In this document: one piece after another, positions 51,648 to 61,112 of the stretch
Layout of the letters: each line of letters begins with the position of its first letter
Position numbering within the stretch: position 1 is the stretch's first letter
NCBI GenBank assembly: GCA_945957395.1
Contig: CAMFKE010000010.1
Span: 1 to 64,000 of the forward strand
Reading direction: 5' to 3'
Origin: an uncultured Opitutia bacterium
GTDB lineage: Bacteria; Verrucomicrobiota; Verrucomicrobiia; Opitutales; UBA953
DNA length: 64,000 nucleotides
The notes under the pieces: generated by a model
Told to the model about the DNA's origin: nothing
Databases searched by the model: none
Seen by the model: only the letters and a program-made list of their open reading frames with translations
Position numbers and translations under genes: made by a program

Positions 51648-52604
51648 GTGCGCGTCCTCATCATAAAGCCCTCGTCGCTCGGCGACATCATCCACGGCCT
51701 GGTGGCCGCCGCCTCGCTGCGCGAGCAGGTGCCGGGCGTGCGCATCGACTGGGTGGCGCGCGAGGTGTTCGCACCCATCGTGCGCGCCGCGTCGCCGGTG
51801 GACCGCACCTTCGTGTTCGAGCGCAAGGGCGGCGTGCGCGGCTTCCTGCGCCTCGTGCGCGAGCTGCGCGCGACCGAGTACGACCTGGTGCTGGACCTGC
51901 AGGGGCTCGCCCGCTCCGCCCTGCTCGCGCGCATGATCCGCGCCAAGCGCCGCATCGGCCGCGCCGACTCCCGCGAGGGCGCGTCGCTGTTCGTTTGGGA
52001 AAAGGCCCCGTTGCCGCCGCCCCCGGCGCACGCCGTGGACATCCTGCTGGGCTTTTTGAAGAAAATCGGGCTGCGCGCCGAGCCCCTCGGCAAGCTCTCG
52101 TTCCCCGGCGCCAAGCTGCCGGAAGCCGTCGCCGCGCTGCCCAAGCGGCGCGCGATTGTGCTGTTCCCGGACAGCCGGAGGCCCGAGAAGGAGTGGCCGC
52201 ATTTCCAAAAGCTCACCGCGCTGCTGCTGGCGAGCTCGCCCGAGGCGCTCGTCGTGTGGGCGGGCAACTCCAAGCTCGCGCCCGACCCGGCGTGGCCCGC
52301 CGAGCAGTTCCTGAACCTGTCCGGCAAAACCACGCTGCCCGAAGCGGTCGCGCTCATCGAGCACGCCGCCGCCTGCGTGTGCAACGACAGCGGCCCCATG
52401 CACATCGCCGCCGCCGTGGGCACGCCCGTCGTCGCCCTTTTCGGGCCCACCGACCCCGCGCTCTACGGGCCCTTCCCGCTCTCGCGCCCCACGCACCGCG
52501 TGCTGTGCGCGCCCGATGCGAACCTCGAAAAGCTTTCGCCCGAAACCGTGGCCACCGAGTGCCTCCGGCTCATTGCGGATTGCCGATTGCGAATTGTGGA
52601 TTGA
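51648..52604 (+). CDS. family 9 glycosyltransferase (heptosyltransferase-like)
   Basis: 318 residues from a GTG start (MRVLIIKPSSLGDIIHGL), which is the canonical GT9 N-terminus; no ATG precedes it in a sensible place. Further GT9 marks: YDLVLDLQGLARSALLARM, a PDSRRPEKEWPHFQKL ADP-heptose-type site, and CVCNDSGPMHIAAAVGTPVVALFGPTDP near the end. It transfers heptose or a related sugar to the lipopolysaccharide core. The final residues (IADCRLRIVD) are encoded by the left arm of a GATTGCG palindrome, so the native C-terminus has been replaced or extended by the repeat. Confidence 0.92.
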   Translation: MRVLIIKPSSLGDIIHGLVAAASLREQVPGVRIDWVAREVFAPIVRAASPVDRTFVFERKGGVRGFLRLVRELRATEYDLVLDLQGLARSALLARMIRAKRRIGRADSREGASLFVWEKAPLPPPPAHAVDILLGFLKKIGLRAEPLGKLSFPGAKLPEAVAALPKRRAIVLFPDSRRPEKEWPHFQKLTALLLASSPEALVVWAGNSKLAPDPAWPAEQFLNLSGKTTLPEAVALIEHAAACVCNDSGPMHIAAAVGTPVVALFGPTDPALYGPFPLSRPTHRVLCAPDANLEKLSPETVATECLRLIADCRLRIVD

Positions 52605-52690
52605 GCGAGCGTCGCGCGCGCCTCCGTCGTCCTTCGTCCGCTGCCCCAATCCGCAACCCGCGATCCGCAATCCGCAATTCGCAATTCGCC
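52571..52690. repeat. GATTGCG-type palindrome overlapping the GT9 3' end
   Basis: The left arm (52571-52604) has GATTGCGGATTG / GATTGCGAATTG motifs and forms the last codons of the GT9 gene. The right arm (52647-52690) has the complement CAATCCGCAATTCGCAATTC and ends immediately before the ATG of the M32 gene. A GC-rich 40-base centre separates them. The element therefore spans the whole intergenic region. Confidence 0.8.
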
Positions 52691-54181
52691 ATGTCCCTCC
52701 GCTCCGACTACGACAAACTCGTCTGTGAACTGCGCAGGCTCAACGAGCTCGCGAGCATCGGTCAGATTCTCGGCTGGGACGAGGAGGTGAACCTGCCGCC
52801 CGAATCCGGCGCCATGCGCGCCGCCCAACACGGCGCCCTCGCGGCGGTCGTGCACCGCGACGCCACCGCGCCCGCCCTGGGCGAGCTCATCGCCGGCTTG
52901 CGCGCCGAGCGCGAACGGCTGGAGCCGGCCGAGCGCGCGGTCGTGGATTGGGCGCACCGCGACTTCCATGAGGCCACCGCGCTGCCCGCCGAACTGGTGG
53001 AGCGCCGCGCGCGCCTGGGCAGCGAATCCTGCCACGCCTGGCGCCACGCCCGCGCCGAGCGCGACTTCTCCAAGTTCGCGCCGTGGCTGGAGAAGCAGGT
53101 GGACATGAACCGCGAGGTCGCGACCCACCTGGGCAAGGGCGACCGCGTCTACGATTATTGCATCGACCGCCACGACCCCGGCCTGGACGCCGCGTTCGTC
53201 ACCGAGGCGTTCTCGAAGCTGCGCGCCGGGCTCATCCCGCTTTCCCAAGAAATCCTGGCCAAGGCCCGCCCGGCCGCGCCGGCGGACGAGCGCCGCCCGG
53301 TCCTCCCCGACGCCGCGCAACTGGCGTTCTGCCGCGAGGTGACCGGCGCGCTGGGCTTCGACTACTCGCGCGGGCGCATCGACAGCTCCACGCACCCGTT
53401 CTGCTCCGGCGACGCGCACGACTGCCGCCTCACCACGCGCTTCGCCGCCGACAACCCGCCCGACGCCCTGCTCTCCGCCATCCACGAGGCCGGCCACGGC
53501 ATGTACGCGCAGGGCCTCCCCGCCGACCACACCGGCGACGCCCTCGGGCGCGACGCCGGCATGGCCGTGCACGAATCGCAAAGCCGCCTTTGGGAAAACC
53601 AGGTCGCGCGCTCCGGCGCCTTCTGGCGCTGGTGCACGCCCGTGCTGCGCCGCCATTTCCCCGAGTGGCTGCCGCACGAGACCGCCGAAGGGCACACGCG
53701 GCGCATGAACGCCGTGGCGCCCACGCTCATCCGGGTGGACGCCGACGAGGCCACCTACAACCAGCACATCCTGCTGCGCTTCGAACTGGAGCGCCGACTC
53801 TTCGACGGCTCCCTGCGCGTGCGCGAACTGCCCGAAGCCTGGGCCGAACAGGCCCGCACGCTGCTCGGGCGCACGCCGGCGCACGACGCCGAGGGCGTGC
53901 TGCAGGACATCCACTGGTCGTGGGGAGAATTCGGATACTTCCCCAGCTACACGCTCGGCAACATGATGGCCGCCGCCCTCTGGGACGCCTACCGCGCGGG
54001 CCGCCCCGGCTGGGAGGATGACTTCGCGCGCGGCGAGTTCGCGCCGCTGCTGGCGTTCCTGCGCGAGCGCGTGCACCGCCACGGGCGCACCCTCGGCGCG
54101 CGCGAACTGTGCCGCGCCGCCACCGGCGCGGACCTGGCGCCGGACGCGCTGCTGCGCCACCTGCGCGAGCGCTACCTGTAA
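52691..54181 (+). CDS. M32 family thermostable carboxypeptidase (Taq type)
   Basis: 496 residues, the normal length for M32. The zinc-binding HExxH is in SAIHEAGHGMYAQG (~264-268), with the third-ligand region HESQSRLWENQ. The N-terminus is LNELASIGQILGWDEEVNLPP, and the C-terminal DIHWSWGEFGYFPSYTLGNMMAAALW is strongly conserved in the family. It removes C-terminal residues (not Pro) from peptides in the cytoplasm. The start at 52691 is exactly at the edge of the repeat; a far longer open frame upstream lies over GT9 and is not coding. Confidence 0.95.
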   Translation: MSLRSDYDKLVCELRRLNELASIGQILGWDEEVNLPPESGAMRAAQHGALAAVVHRDATAPALGELIAGLRAERERLEPAERAVVDWAHRDFHEATALPAELVERRARLGSESCHAWRHARAERDFSKFAPWLEKQVDMNREVATHLGKGDRVYDYCIDRHDPGLDAAFVTEAFSKLRAGLIPLSQEILAKARPAAPADERRPVLPDAAQLAFCREVTGALGFDYSRGRIDSSTHPFCSGDAHDCRLTTRFAADNPPDALLSAIHEAGHGMYAQGLPADHTGDALGRDAGMAVHESQSRLWENQVARSGAFWRWCTPVLRRHFPEWLPHETAEGHTRRMNAVAPTLIRVDADEATYNQHILLRFELERRLFDGSLRVRELPEAWAEQARTLLGRTPAHDAEGVLQDIHWSWGEFGYFPSYTLGNMMAAALWDAYRAGRPGWEDDFARGEFAPLLAFLRERVHRHGRTLGARELCRAATGADLAPDALLRHLRERYL

Positions 54182-54251
54182 ACCGGGCGCGCGGTCGGCC
54201 CGGCCTGAACGCGCCGGGGATGCGCGACGGTCGCCAAGGCGCGAAAGAAAA

Positions 54252-54285
54252 CGGCCGCGAGCGGTGAAGCTCGCGGCCGGTTTGT
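54252..54285. terminator. terminator between the M32 and acyl-CoA dehydrogenase genes
   Basis: CGGCCGCGAGC and GCTCGCGGCCG pair around GGTGAA, followed by GTTTGT on the plus strand and preceded by AAAGAAAA. Converging transcription from both sides may end here. Confidence 0.8.
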
Positions 54286-54305
54286 CATCTCGGGCAAGTC
54301 GCGGC

Positions 54306-56195
54306 TCAGAAGCCGACGATGCCGGATTCGGCCCAGCGGTGCTCGCCCTTGATGACCTGCTGGGTGAGCTCGTAGCCGTGCTCGTCGGCGTTGCGGCAGA
54401 CGCCGCGGAAGTTCTCGTCGATGCGCAGGGAGGCCTGGGCCACGAAGTCGTCGACCATGAAGAGCACCTTGTCCTCGGCTTCGCCTTCCTTGATGAGCTT
54501 CTGCGCGTACACGCAGGAGGCGGAGATGGCGAAGAGGTCGGAGCCGATGTCGGCGAGACGGGCGAGGAGCACCTGGCGCTTCTCGAGCTTGGGGCCGAAC
54601 TTCACCATCTGGTGGAACAGGGTGCGGGCCAGCTTGCGGCTCTGCGACTCCACGCGGTTCATGTGCTTGCGCAGGCGCGGGTGCATGTCGGCGGGCGCGC
54701 CGCGACCGGGGATCCACTGCGAGGGGTACCAGACCGAGTAGAACTTGGCGGCGCCCAGGGCGCTCTTGATGCGCTCGCTCCAGGGGCGCTCGGTGTTGAG
54801 CACGATGCCGGCGACCTTCAGGTGCGGGTCCAGCGCCTCGCGCATGATGAACAGGCGCATGATCTCCGAGGAGCCCTCGAAGATGGTGGCGACGCGGTTG
54901 TCGCGCATCATGCGCTCGACCGGCCAGAGCTTCTCGCCGCGCTCCTTGAGCGAGCTGATGTTCTCATAGCCGCGCCCGCCGCGCACCTGCATGAGGTCGT
55001 CCAGCGCCGCCCAGGCCTTTTCGGTGCCCCACATCTTGCAGATGGAGGATTCCAGGCGCACATCGGCCTTCTTGTCGCGGTCCACGATGCGGCAGGTGGC
55101 GATGAGCATGGCCTCCATGGCGAAGGCGTGCGCGGCGATCTTGCGGATCTTCTCCGCGACGGCCGCGTGCTGCCCGATGGGCACGCCCCACTGGATGCGC
55201 TCGGCGCCCCATTCGCGCACGATGGCGAGGGCGTCCTTGGTGGCGCCAAGGGAGGAGGCGGGGATGGAGAGGCGGCCGGCGTTGAGCGTGGAGAGGGCGA
55301 CCTTCAGGCCGCGGCCTTCGCCGCCGACGATGTTGGCCTTGGGCACGCGCACATTGGTGAGGCGCACGACGCCGTTGTACAGGGCGCTCAGGCCCATGAA
55401 GCGGCTGCGGTGCACGACCTCGAGACCGGGCGAGTTGGCCTCGACGACGAAGGTGGTGATCTGCGTGCGGGGCTTGCCGTCGACCATCTTGGGCGGCGTC
55501 TGCGCGGCGACGATGAGCAGGCCGGCGCGCGTGACATTGGAGCACCAGAGCTTCTCGCCGTTGATGATGAAGTCGTCGCCGTCGGGCACGGCCGAGGTCT
55601 TCATGCGCGCGGGGTCGGAACCGACGCCGGGTTCGGTGAGCGCGAAGGCGGAGATCTCGCCGCCGGCGACGCGGGGCAGGAACTTCTTCTTCTGCTCCTC
55701 GGTGCCGAAGAGGAGGACGGGCTGGGCCACGCCGATCGACTGGTGCACGGAGAGGTGCGCGAAGGTGTTGCCGCAATGGCTGGCGATGAGGGCGCAGGCG
55801 CGGCAGTAGGTGGTCTGAGAGAAGCCCAGGCCGCCGTAGACCTTGGGCACCTTGATGCCGTAGGCGCCCATCTTGGCGAAGCCCGCCATGACCGAGTCCG
55901 GAATCTCGCCGGTGCGGTCGATCTCGTCGGCGTCGACATGCGCCTTCAGGTAGGCGGCCAGCTCGGCGAGGAACTTGTCGGCGCGAGCCTTCTCCTCGGC
56001 GTCCACCTCGGTGATCGGGTAGAGCTTTTCCGGGCGGAACTTGCCCATGAAAAGGTTGGCGACGAAGCTGATGTCGTCATGCGACTCGCGTGCGGCCTCC
56101 GTGACCTGGAGGGCGGCGCGCTGGCCTTCGTTCATCTTGGACATGTCGATGACGGAGCGTCCGTCGTCGTTTTTTTTGCCGTTGGTTTCTGCCAT
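54306..56195 (-). CDS. acyl-CoA dehydrogenase with VLCAD-like C-terminal extension
   Basis: 629 residues from MAETNGKKNDDG; an upstream start at 56273 adds a non-conserved stretch. The FAD-binding core has FALTEPGVGSDPARM, ITTFVVEANSPG, and the catalytic Glu region TIFEGSSEIMR (~437). A ~180-residue helical C-terminal part follows, so the architecture is that of VLCAD/ACAD9 rather than the ~380-residue butyryl-CoA dehydrogenases. It is the last gene of the fermentation operon, so crotonyl-CoA/butyryl-CoA is the expected substrate, but long acyl chains cannot be excluded. No etfA/etfB is adjacent. Unlike the other operon genes it shows no ACGT on reading, so it may differ in origin or expression. 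Confidence 0.93.
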   Translation of the reverse strand: MAETNGKKNDDGRSVIDMSKMNEGQRAALQVTEAARESHDDISFVANLFMGKFRPEKLYPITEVDAEEKARADKFLAELAAYLKAHVDADEIDRTGEIPDSVMAGFAKMGAYGIKVPKVYGGLGFSQTTYCRACALIASHCGNTFAHLSVHQSIGVAQPVLLFGTEEQKKKFLPRVAGGEISAFALTEPGVGSDPARMKTSAVPDGDDFIINGEKLWCSNVTRAGLLIVAAQTPPKMVDGKPRTQITTFVVEANSPGLEVVHRSRFMGLSALYNGVVRLTNVRVPKANIVGGEGRGLKVALSTLNAGRLSIPASSLGATKDALAIVREWGAERIQWGVPIGQHAAVAEKIRKIAAHAFAMEAMLIATCRIVDRDKKADVRLESSICKMWGTEKAWAALDDLMQVRGGRGYENISSLKERGEKLWPVERMMRDNRVATIFEGSSEIMRLFIMREALDPHLKVAGIVLNTERPWSERIKSALGAAKFYSVWYPSQWIPGRGAPADMHPRLRKHMNRVESQSRKLARTLFHQMVKFGPKLEKRQVLLARLADIGSDLFAISASCVYAQKLIKEGEAEDKVLFMVDDFVAQASLRIDENFRGVCRNADEHGYELTQQVIKGEHRWAESGIVGF

Positions 56196-56304
56196 GGTAA
56201 AGGGGGTGCGGATGTGCGCGCAGTGGACTGCCCGCGGGAAGCGGGTTTGCCAAAAAGAAAAATGAATCGGCACGGCCTTGCGACAGGGCCGCCCGGGGCG
56301 CGAA

Positions 56305-56335
56305 ACCGGCCGCGGGCGAAGTGCGCGCGGCCGGT
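56305..56335 (-). terminator. stable hairpin between crotonase and acyl-CoA dehydrogenase genes
   Basis: ACCGGCCGCG and CGCGGCCGGT form a ten-base-pair stem; read on the minus strand it is extended by GAAAC/TTTC pairing. Only a short T-run follows, so it could be a weak terminator or an mRNA-stabilising hairpin. Confidence 0.4.
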
Positions 56336-56364
56336 GTTTCCCGGGAGGAGTTTTGCGGAAAGAA

Positions 56365-56390
56365 GCGGGCGTGGGCGCCCGCGCTCCGGC
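56365..56390 (-). repeat. GCGGGCG-type repeat, copy 3 (short, reverse)
   Basis: Reverse complement reads GCCGGAGCGCGGGCGCCC then ACGCCCGC, matching the start of the copies at 50401 and 51481. It abuts the stop codon of the crotonase gene. The second block of the longer copies is absent. Confidence 0.6.
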
Positions 56391-57179
56391 TTAGTTGGGG
56401 AAGGTGCGGGGGAAGGCGGCGGGGCGCTTCTCGATGAAGGCGCCCATGCCCTCCTTGCGGTCGGCGGTGCCGAAGGCCTTGCCGAAGAGCTCGCGCTCCA
56501 CGGCCTCGGCCTGCTCGTCGGAGAGGAACTGGCCGGCGAGCATGGCGCGCTTGCAGTACTCGATGGCGGTGGGGCCCTTGGAGGTCACCTTGCGCGCGAG
56601 CTTCTTGGCCTCGTCGAGCAGGGAGGCCACCGGGTGCACGGCGTTCACGAGGCCGACGCGGTAGGCTTCGGCGGCGTTGATGGGCTCGCCGGTGAGGATC
56701 ATCTCGAAGGCCTTGGTGCGGCCCACGATGCGCTGCAGACGGCGGCTGCCGCCCCAGCCGGGGATGACGCCGATGTTGATCTCGGGCTGACCGAACACGG
56801 CGGTCTCGGCGCACACGCGCATGTCCGCGGCCAGGCCGATTTCGCAACCGCCGCCGAAGGCGAAGCCGTTCACGGCCATCATCGTGAGGAAGCGGGAGCG
56901 CTCCAGCTTGTTGGCGGTGGTCTGGCCGGCTTCGGCGAAGTCGGTGCCCTCCTTGACGCCGTAGTTGATCATGTCGGCGATGTTGGCGCCGGCGGAGAAG
57001 AACTTGTCGCGGCCGGTGATGATCAGGCCGAGCACGGAGGCGTCGGCGTTGAGCGTATCCAAAATCCCCTGCAGCTCCTTGTGCATGGGCACGGTGAAGA
57101 CGTTGGCCTTGCCGTGGTTGAGGGTGAGGATGGCGAGCTCGGCGTCGCGCTCGAGGGTGAAGAAGGTGTAGGAGGACAT
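56391..57179 (-). CDS. crt: enoyl-CoA hydratase / crotonase
   Basis: 262 residues. Crotonase-fold marks: the oxyanion-hole segment FSAGANIADM, catalytic Glu113 in AFGGGCEIGLAADMR and Glu133 in FGQPEINIGVIPGWGG. The pair of Glu residues is that of true hydratases. It interconverts 3-hydroxybutyryl-CoA and crotonyl-CoA, the branch point of this operon. It is sixth in the minus-strand order, with a repeat-filled gap on each side. ACGT occurs in its sequence (AAC-GTC at ~57100). Confidence 0.94.
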   Translation of the reverse strand: MSSYTFFTLERDAELAILTLNHGKANVFTVPMHKELQGILDTLNADASVLGLIITGRDKFFSAGANIADMINYGVKEGTDFAEAGQTTANKLERSRFLTMMAVNGFAFGGGCEIGLAADMRVCAETAVFGQPEINIGVIPGWGGSRRLQRIVGRTKAFEMILTGEPINAAEAYRVGLVNAVHPVASLLDEAKKLARKVTSKGPTAIEYCKRAMLAGQFLSDEQAEAVERELFGKAFGTADRKEGMGAFIEKRPAAFPRTFPN

Positions 57180-57210
57180 GGGGGAACGGGGCGGGGCGTT
57201 TGATGATTAG

Positions 57211-57310
57211 GCAGCAGGAAGAAGGGAGAAGGAAGCAGGGGCGTGAGGGACCGTTTTCGAGATCGGTTCGGTACGCCCTGCATCCTCCTGCCTGCTTCCT
57301 GCTTCCCTGC
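57211..57310. repeat. GGAAGCAGG-type palindrome with ACCGTTTTCGA core
   Basis: The left arm (57211-57240) is made of GCAGGAAGAAGG and GGAAGCAGG motifs; the right arm (~57276-57310) is the complement CCTGCTTCCTGCTTCCCTGC and ends at the stop codon of the 3-hydroxybutyryl-CoA dehydrogenase gene. The centre is GGACCGTTTTCGA then GATCGGTTCGGTACGCC, forming a short ACCG...CGGT hairpin. Confidence 0.8.
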
Positions 57311-58159
<849 letters not shown>

Positions 58160-58163
58160 TGTG

Positions 58164-58334
58164 AGATGACAGTTGAGAGGTGAGAGTTGAGAGAGGCGAA
58201 ATTCAGAGCGAAGAACGCAGAAGGAAGAAATGAGGGGCTGCGCCCCTGGCACCGAAACCGTTTTCGAGAAGGTCTCCATCCGCCACGCGAAGCGCGGCCA
58301 TTTCTTCGCTCTTCGTTCTCAGTTCTTAGTTTTC
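58164..58334. repeat. palindromic core element with GCGAAGAAC arms, extended by a GTTGAGAGGTGAGAG tract
   Basis: Next to the dehydrogenase start is a tract of GTTGAGAGGTGAGAG motifs (58170-58195). Then the left arm (GCGAAGAACGCAGAAGG..GAAAT), a GGGGCTGCGCCCCT hairpin, the core AAACCGTTTTCGAGAAGGTC, GCGCGGCCATTTC, and the right arm (TTCGCTCTTCGTTCTCAGTTCTTAG) up to the thiolase stop codon. Confidence 0.8.
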
Positions 58335-59510
58335 TTAGCGCTCGATGAGGATGGCGATGCCCTGGCCGCCGCCGATGCACAGCGAGGCGACGCCGAGCTT
58401 GGCGTTGCGCGCCTCCATGGCGTGCAGGAGGGAGACGGTGATGCGCGCGCCGGAAGCGCCGATGGGGTGTCCGAGGGCGATGGCGCCGCCGTTCACATTC
58501 ACGATGTCGGGGTTGATGCCCAGTTCGCGCACCACGGCCACGGCCTGCGCGGCGAAGGCTTCGTTGAGCTCCCACAGCTGCACGTCGGCGATGGCGACGC
58601 CGGCGCGCTTGAGGCAGGAGCGCACGGCCTCGACGGGGCCCATGCCCATGATGGCGGGGTTGAGGCCGGAGAGGCCGAAGGCGCGGATCTTGGCGCGCGA
58701 GGCGAGCTTCTCGCGCTTCACGAACTCGTCGGAGGCGAGCACCAGGGCGGCGGCGCCGTCGTTGATGCCGGAGGCGTTGCCGGCGGTCACGGAGCCGGCC
58801 TTGTCGAAGGCGGGCTTGAGCGCGGCGAGCTTGGCGGCGTCGGTGGCGCGCGGGTGCTCGTCGGTGGCGAAGGCGACCTCGGCCTTGCCCTGCTTGACGG
58901 TGACGGGGACGATCTCCTTGGCGAAGGCGCCGGCGGCGATGGCCTTGGCGGCGAGCTCCTGCGACTTGAGGGCGAACGCGTCCTGGTCCTCGCGCGAGAC
59001 GCCGAACTGCTTGGCGACGTTCTCGGCGGTGATGCCCATGTGGAAGTTGTTGGTGGCGCACCAGAGGCCGTCGTTGATCATGGAGTCCACGAGCTCGGCG
59101 TTGCCCATGCGCTTGCCCATGCGGGTGTCGCGCGAGACATACGGGCTGCGGGTCATGTTCTCGGTGCCGCCCACGACGACGCAGTCGGCGAAGCCGGAGC
59201 CGATGGACTGGGCGCCGAGCTGGATAGACTTGATGCCGGAGCCGCACACGAGGTTGATCGTGGTGGCGGGCGTCTCGACCGGCAGGCCGGCCTTGAGGGT
59301 GACCTGTCGCGCGACATTCTGGCCGAGGCCGGCGGAGAGCACGTTGCCGAGAATGACCTCGCTCACCTTGTCACCGGCGACGCCGGCATCGGCGAGGGCC
59401 TGCTTCACGGCGACGGCGCCGAGGTCGACGGCCGGGGTGTTGGAGAAGGAACCGCAGAAGGTGCCCACGGCGGTGCGTCGGGCGGCGAGGATGTGAACGG
59501 GGGACGACAT
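58335..59510 (-). CDS. acetyl-CoA C-acetyltransferase (thiolase)
   Basis: 391 residues from MSSPVHILAARR; the extra 14 residues to 59552 come from the neighbouring repeat. Cys89 in NLVCGSGIKSIQLGAQ is the acyl-enzyme nucleophile; the other active-site motifs are NVNGGAIALGHPIGASGARI (His) and CIGGGQG (second Cys). Condensing or cleaving acetoacetyl-CoA, it links the operon to acetyl-CoA. The gene symbols thlA or atoB would fit. ACGT is frequent, as in the other strongly expressed genes of the operon. Confidence 0.96.
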   Translation of the reverse strand: MSSPVHILAARRTAVGTFCGSFSNTPAVDLGAVAVKQALADAGVAGDKVSEVILGNVLSAGLGQNVARQVTLKAGLPVETPATTINLVCGSGIKSIQLGAQSIGSGFADCVVVGGTENMTRSPYVSRDTRMGKRMGNAELVDSMINDGLWCATNNFHMGITAENVAKQFGVSREDQDAFALKSQELAAKAIAAGAFAKEIVPVTVKQGKAEVAFATDEHPRATDAAKLAALKPAFDKAGSVTAGNASGINDGAAALVLASDEFVKREKLASRAKIRAFGLSGLNPAIMGMGPVEAVRSCLKRAGVAIADVQLWELNEAFAAQAVAVVRELGINPDIVNVNGGAIALGHPIGASGARITVSLLHAMEARNAKLGVASLCIGGGQGIAILIER

Positions 59511-59542
59511 GAAAGTGGGGAGTGGAGAGTTGTTAGTTGATT

Positions 59543-59661
59543 GAGGGAACAAAGGGGCGGAGGGACAAAGGCACAGAGGGCGGTGGACTGCTTACGCCTT
59601 TTCAAAAAAGGTCGGGTGCGCCCTTTGCTCCTCTGTGCCTGTGTGCCTTGATGCCCTGACC
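59543..59661. repeat. palindromic core element with GACAAAGGCACAGAGG arms
   Basis: The left arm (59543-59580) holds GAACAAAGGGGCGGAGG and GACAAAGGCACAGAGGG motifs; the right arm (~59612-59660) is the complement GCCCTTTGCTCCTCTGTGCC. The centre is TTACGCCTTTTCAAAAAAGG then TCGGGTGCGCC, a divergent form of the ACCG...CGGT...GCACGC core. It fills the gap between the thiolase and CoA-transferase genes. Confidence 0.75.
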
Positions 59662-60963
59662 TCAGAGCAGCCCGGCGGCCTTGGCTTCCGCGGTGAGGGA
59701 CTCGCGGAAGTTCGGGTGGGCGATGGCGATGAGGGCGGCGGCGCGCCGGCGCAGCGACTTGCCGCGCAGCTCGGCGACGCCGAACTCGGTGACCACATAG
59801 TGGACGTCGTTGCGGCTCGTGGTGACGGCGGAGCCGGCGTCGAGGCGCAGGGAGATCTTGGAGACCGTGCCGCCCTTGGCGGTGGCGGGCATGGCGATGA
59901 TGGACTTGCCGCCCTTGGAGCGGCTCGCGGCGCGCACGAAGTCGACCTGGCCGCCGGGACCGGAGTACTGGCGGGGGCCGACGGAGTCGGCGGCGACCTG
60001 GCCCATGAGGTCCACCTGGAGGGCGGAGTTGATGGAGATCAGGTTGTCCACCTGGCCGGCGACGCACGGGTCGTTGGTGTAGTCGACCGGGTGCATGTTC
60101 ACCATGGGGTTGTTGTTGACGAACGAATACAACTCCTTGGAGCCCAGGAGGAAGGTCGCGGTGAGCTTGCCCGGGGCGAGGTTGTTGTACTTGTTGGTGA
60201 TCACGCCGGCGCGCACCAGGTGCACGACGCCGTCGGAGAACATCTCGGTGTGGATGCCGAGGTCCTTCTTGTGGCCGAGGAACTTCAGCGCGGCGTCCGG
60301 GATGGCGCCGATGCCCAGCTGCAGGTTGGCGCGATCCGGCACGAGGGAGGCGACATGCTCGCCGATCTTCTCCTCGACGGGGCCGATCTTGGGCAGGGGG
60401 ATCTCCAGGAGCGGCTTGTCGATCTCGACGAAGGCGGTGATCTCGGAGATGTGGATGGTGGCGGGGCGGGTGAACGGCATCTGCGCGTTCACCTCGGCCA
60501 GCACCAGCTTGGCGGCCTTGCAGGCGGCGACATTGTAGTCGGCGGAGACGCCGAAGCTGCAGTAGCCGTTCTCGTCGGGGGGCGAGACCTGGATCATCGC
60601 GACATCCACGGGCAGGATGCCGTCGCGGAAGAGGCGGGGGATCTCGGAGAAGTAGCAGGGCGTGTAGTCGGCCAGGCCGGTGGCGATGGCGTCGCGGGAG
60701 CCGCCGCCGGCGAAGAGGGAGTTGTGGCGGACATGGCCGGCGTACTCGGGCTTGCAGTACCAGGATTCGCCGATGGCGATCATGTGCACGACCTCGACGC
60801 CGGTGAGCGACTTGGCGCGCTCCTTGAGGGCGGCGAGCAGCACGGTGGGCTCGCCGGCGGCGTGGCCGGTGGTGAGGCGCTGGCCGGATGCGATTTTCGC
60901 GACGACCTCGGCGGCGGACATGCGGCGGGCGTTGTAAAGGGAGCGCCAGTCGGAGGAGGACAT
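59662..60963 (-). CDS. 4-hydroxybutyrate CoA-transferase (acetyl-CoA hydrolase/transferase family)
   Basis: 433 residues from MSSSDWRSLYNARR; the open frame to 61077 extends into the repeat. The family is clear: LTTGHAAGEPTVLLAAL, GLADYTPCYFSEIPRLFRDG, DVAMIQVSPPDENGYCSFG, and catalytic Glu in GIHTEMFSDGVVHL (~240), with the conserved GQVDFVRAASRSKGGKSI. The neighbours identify it best as the AbfT/Cat2-type enzyme that moves CoA from acetyl-CoA (or butyryl-CoA) to 4-hydroxybutyrate. By the same chemistry it could release butyrate while activating 4-hydroxybutyrate or acetate. Confidence 0.93.
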   Translation of the reverse strand: MSSSDWRSLYNARRMSAAEVVAKIASGQRLTTGHAAGEPTVLLAALKERAKSLTGVEVVHMIAIGESWYCKPEYAGHVRHNSLFAGGGSRDAIATGLADYTPCYFSEIPRLFRDGILPVDVAMIQVSPPDENGYCSFGVSADYNVAACKAAKLVLAEVNAQMPFTRPATIHISEITAFVEIDKPLLEIPLPKIGPVEEKIGEHVASLVPDRANLQLGIGAIPDAALKFLGHKKDLGIHTEMFSDGVVHLVRAGVITNKYNNLAPGKLTATFLLGSKELYSFVNNNPMVNMHPVDYTNDPCVAGQVDNLISINSALQVDLMGQVAADSVGPRQYSGPGGQVDFVRAASRSKGGKSIIAMPATAKGGTVSKISLRLDAGSAVTTSRNDVHYVVTEFGVAELRGKSLRRRAAALIAIAHPNFRESLTAEAKAAGLL

Positions 60964-60990
60964 GGGAGAGGTGGGAAAAAGGGGAAAGGG

Positions 60991-61112
60991 AGAATGAAAA
61001 ACGAAGAAGTGAGGGGCTGCGCCCCTGCGTCCTACCGCAGTCGAAAACGGTCTGCACGCGCCCGCCCGACGGGCCACTTCTTCGTTCTTCGTTTTAACTT
61101 CTTCGTTCGGGC
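60991..61112. repeat. palindromic core element with ACGAAGAAG arms
   Basis: Left arm AAAAACGAAGAAGTGAGG, then GGGGCTGCGCCCCT hairpin, core TACCGCAGTCGAAAACGGTC, TGCACGCGCC, CGGGCCACTTC, and right arm TTCGTTCTTCGTTTTAACTTC up to the stop of the dehydratase gene. This copy shows the full plan most clearly: arms, AAGTG/CACTT bracket, first hairpin, ACCG...CGGT hairpin. Confidence 0.82.
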
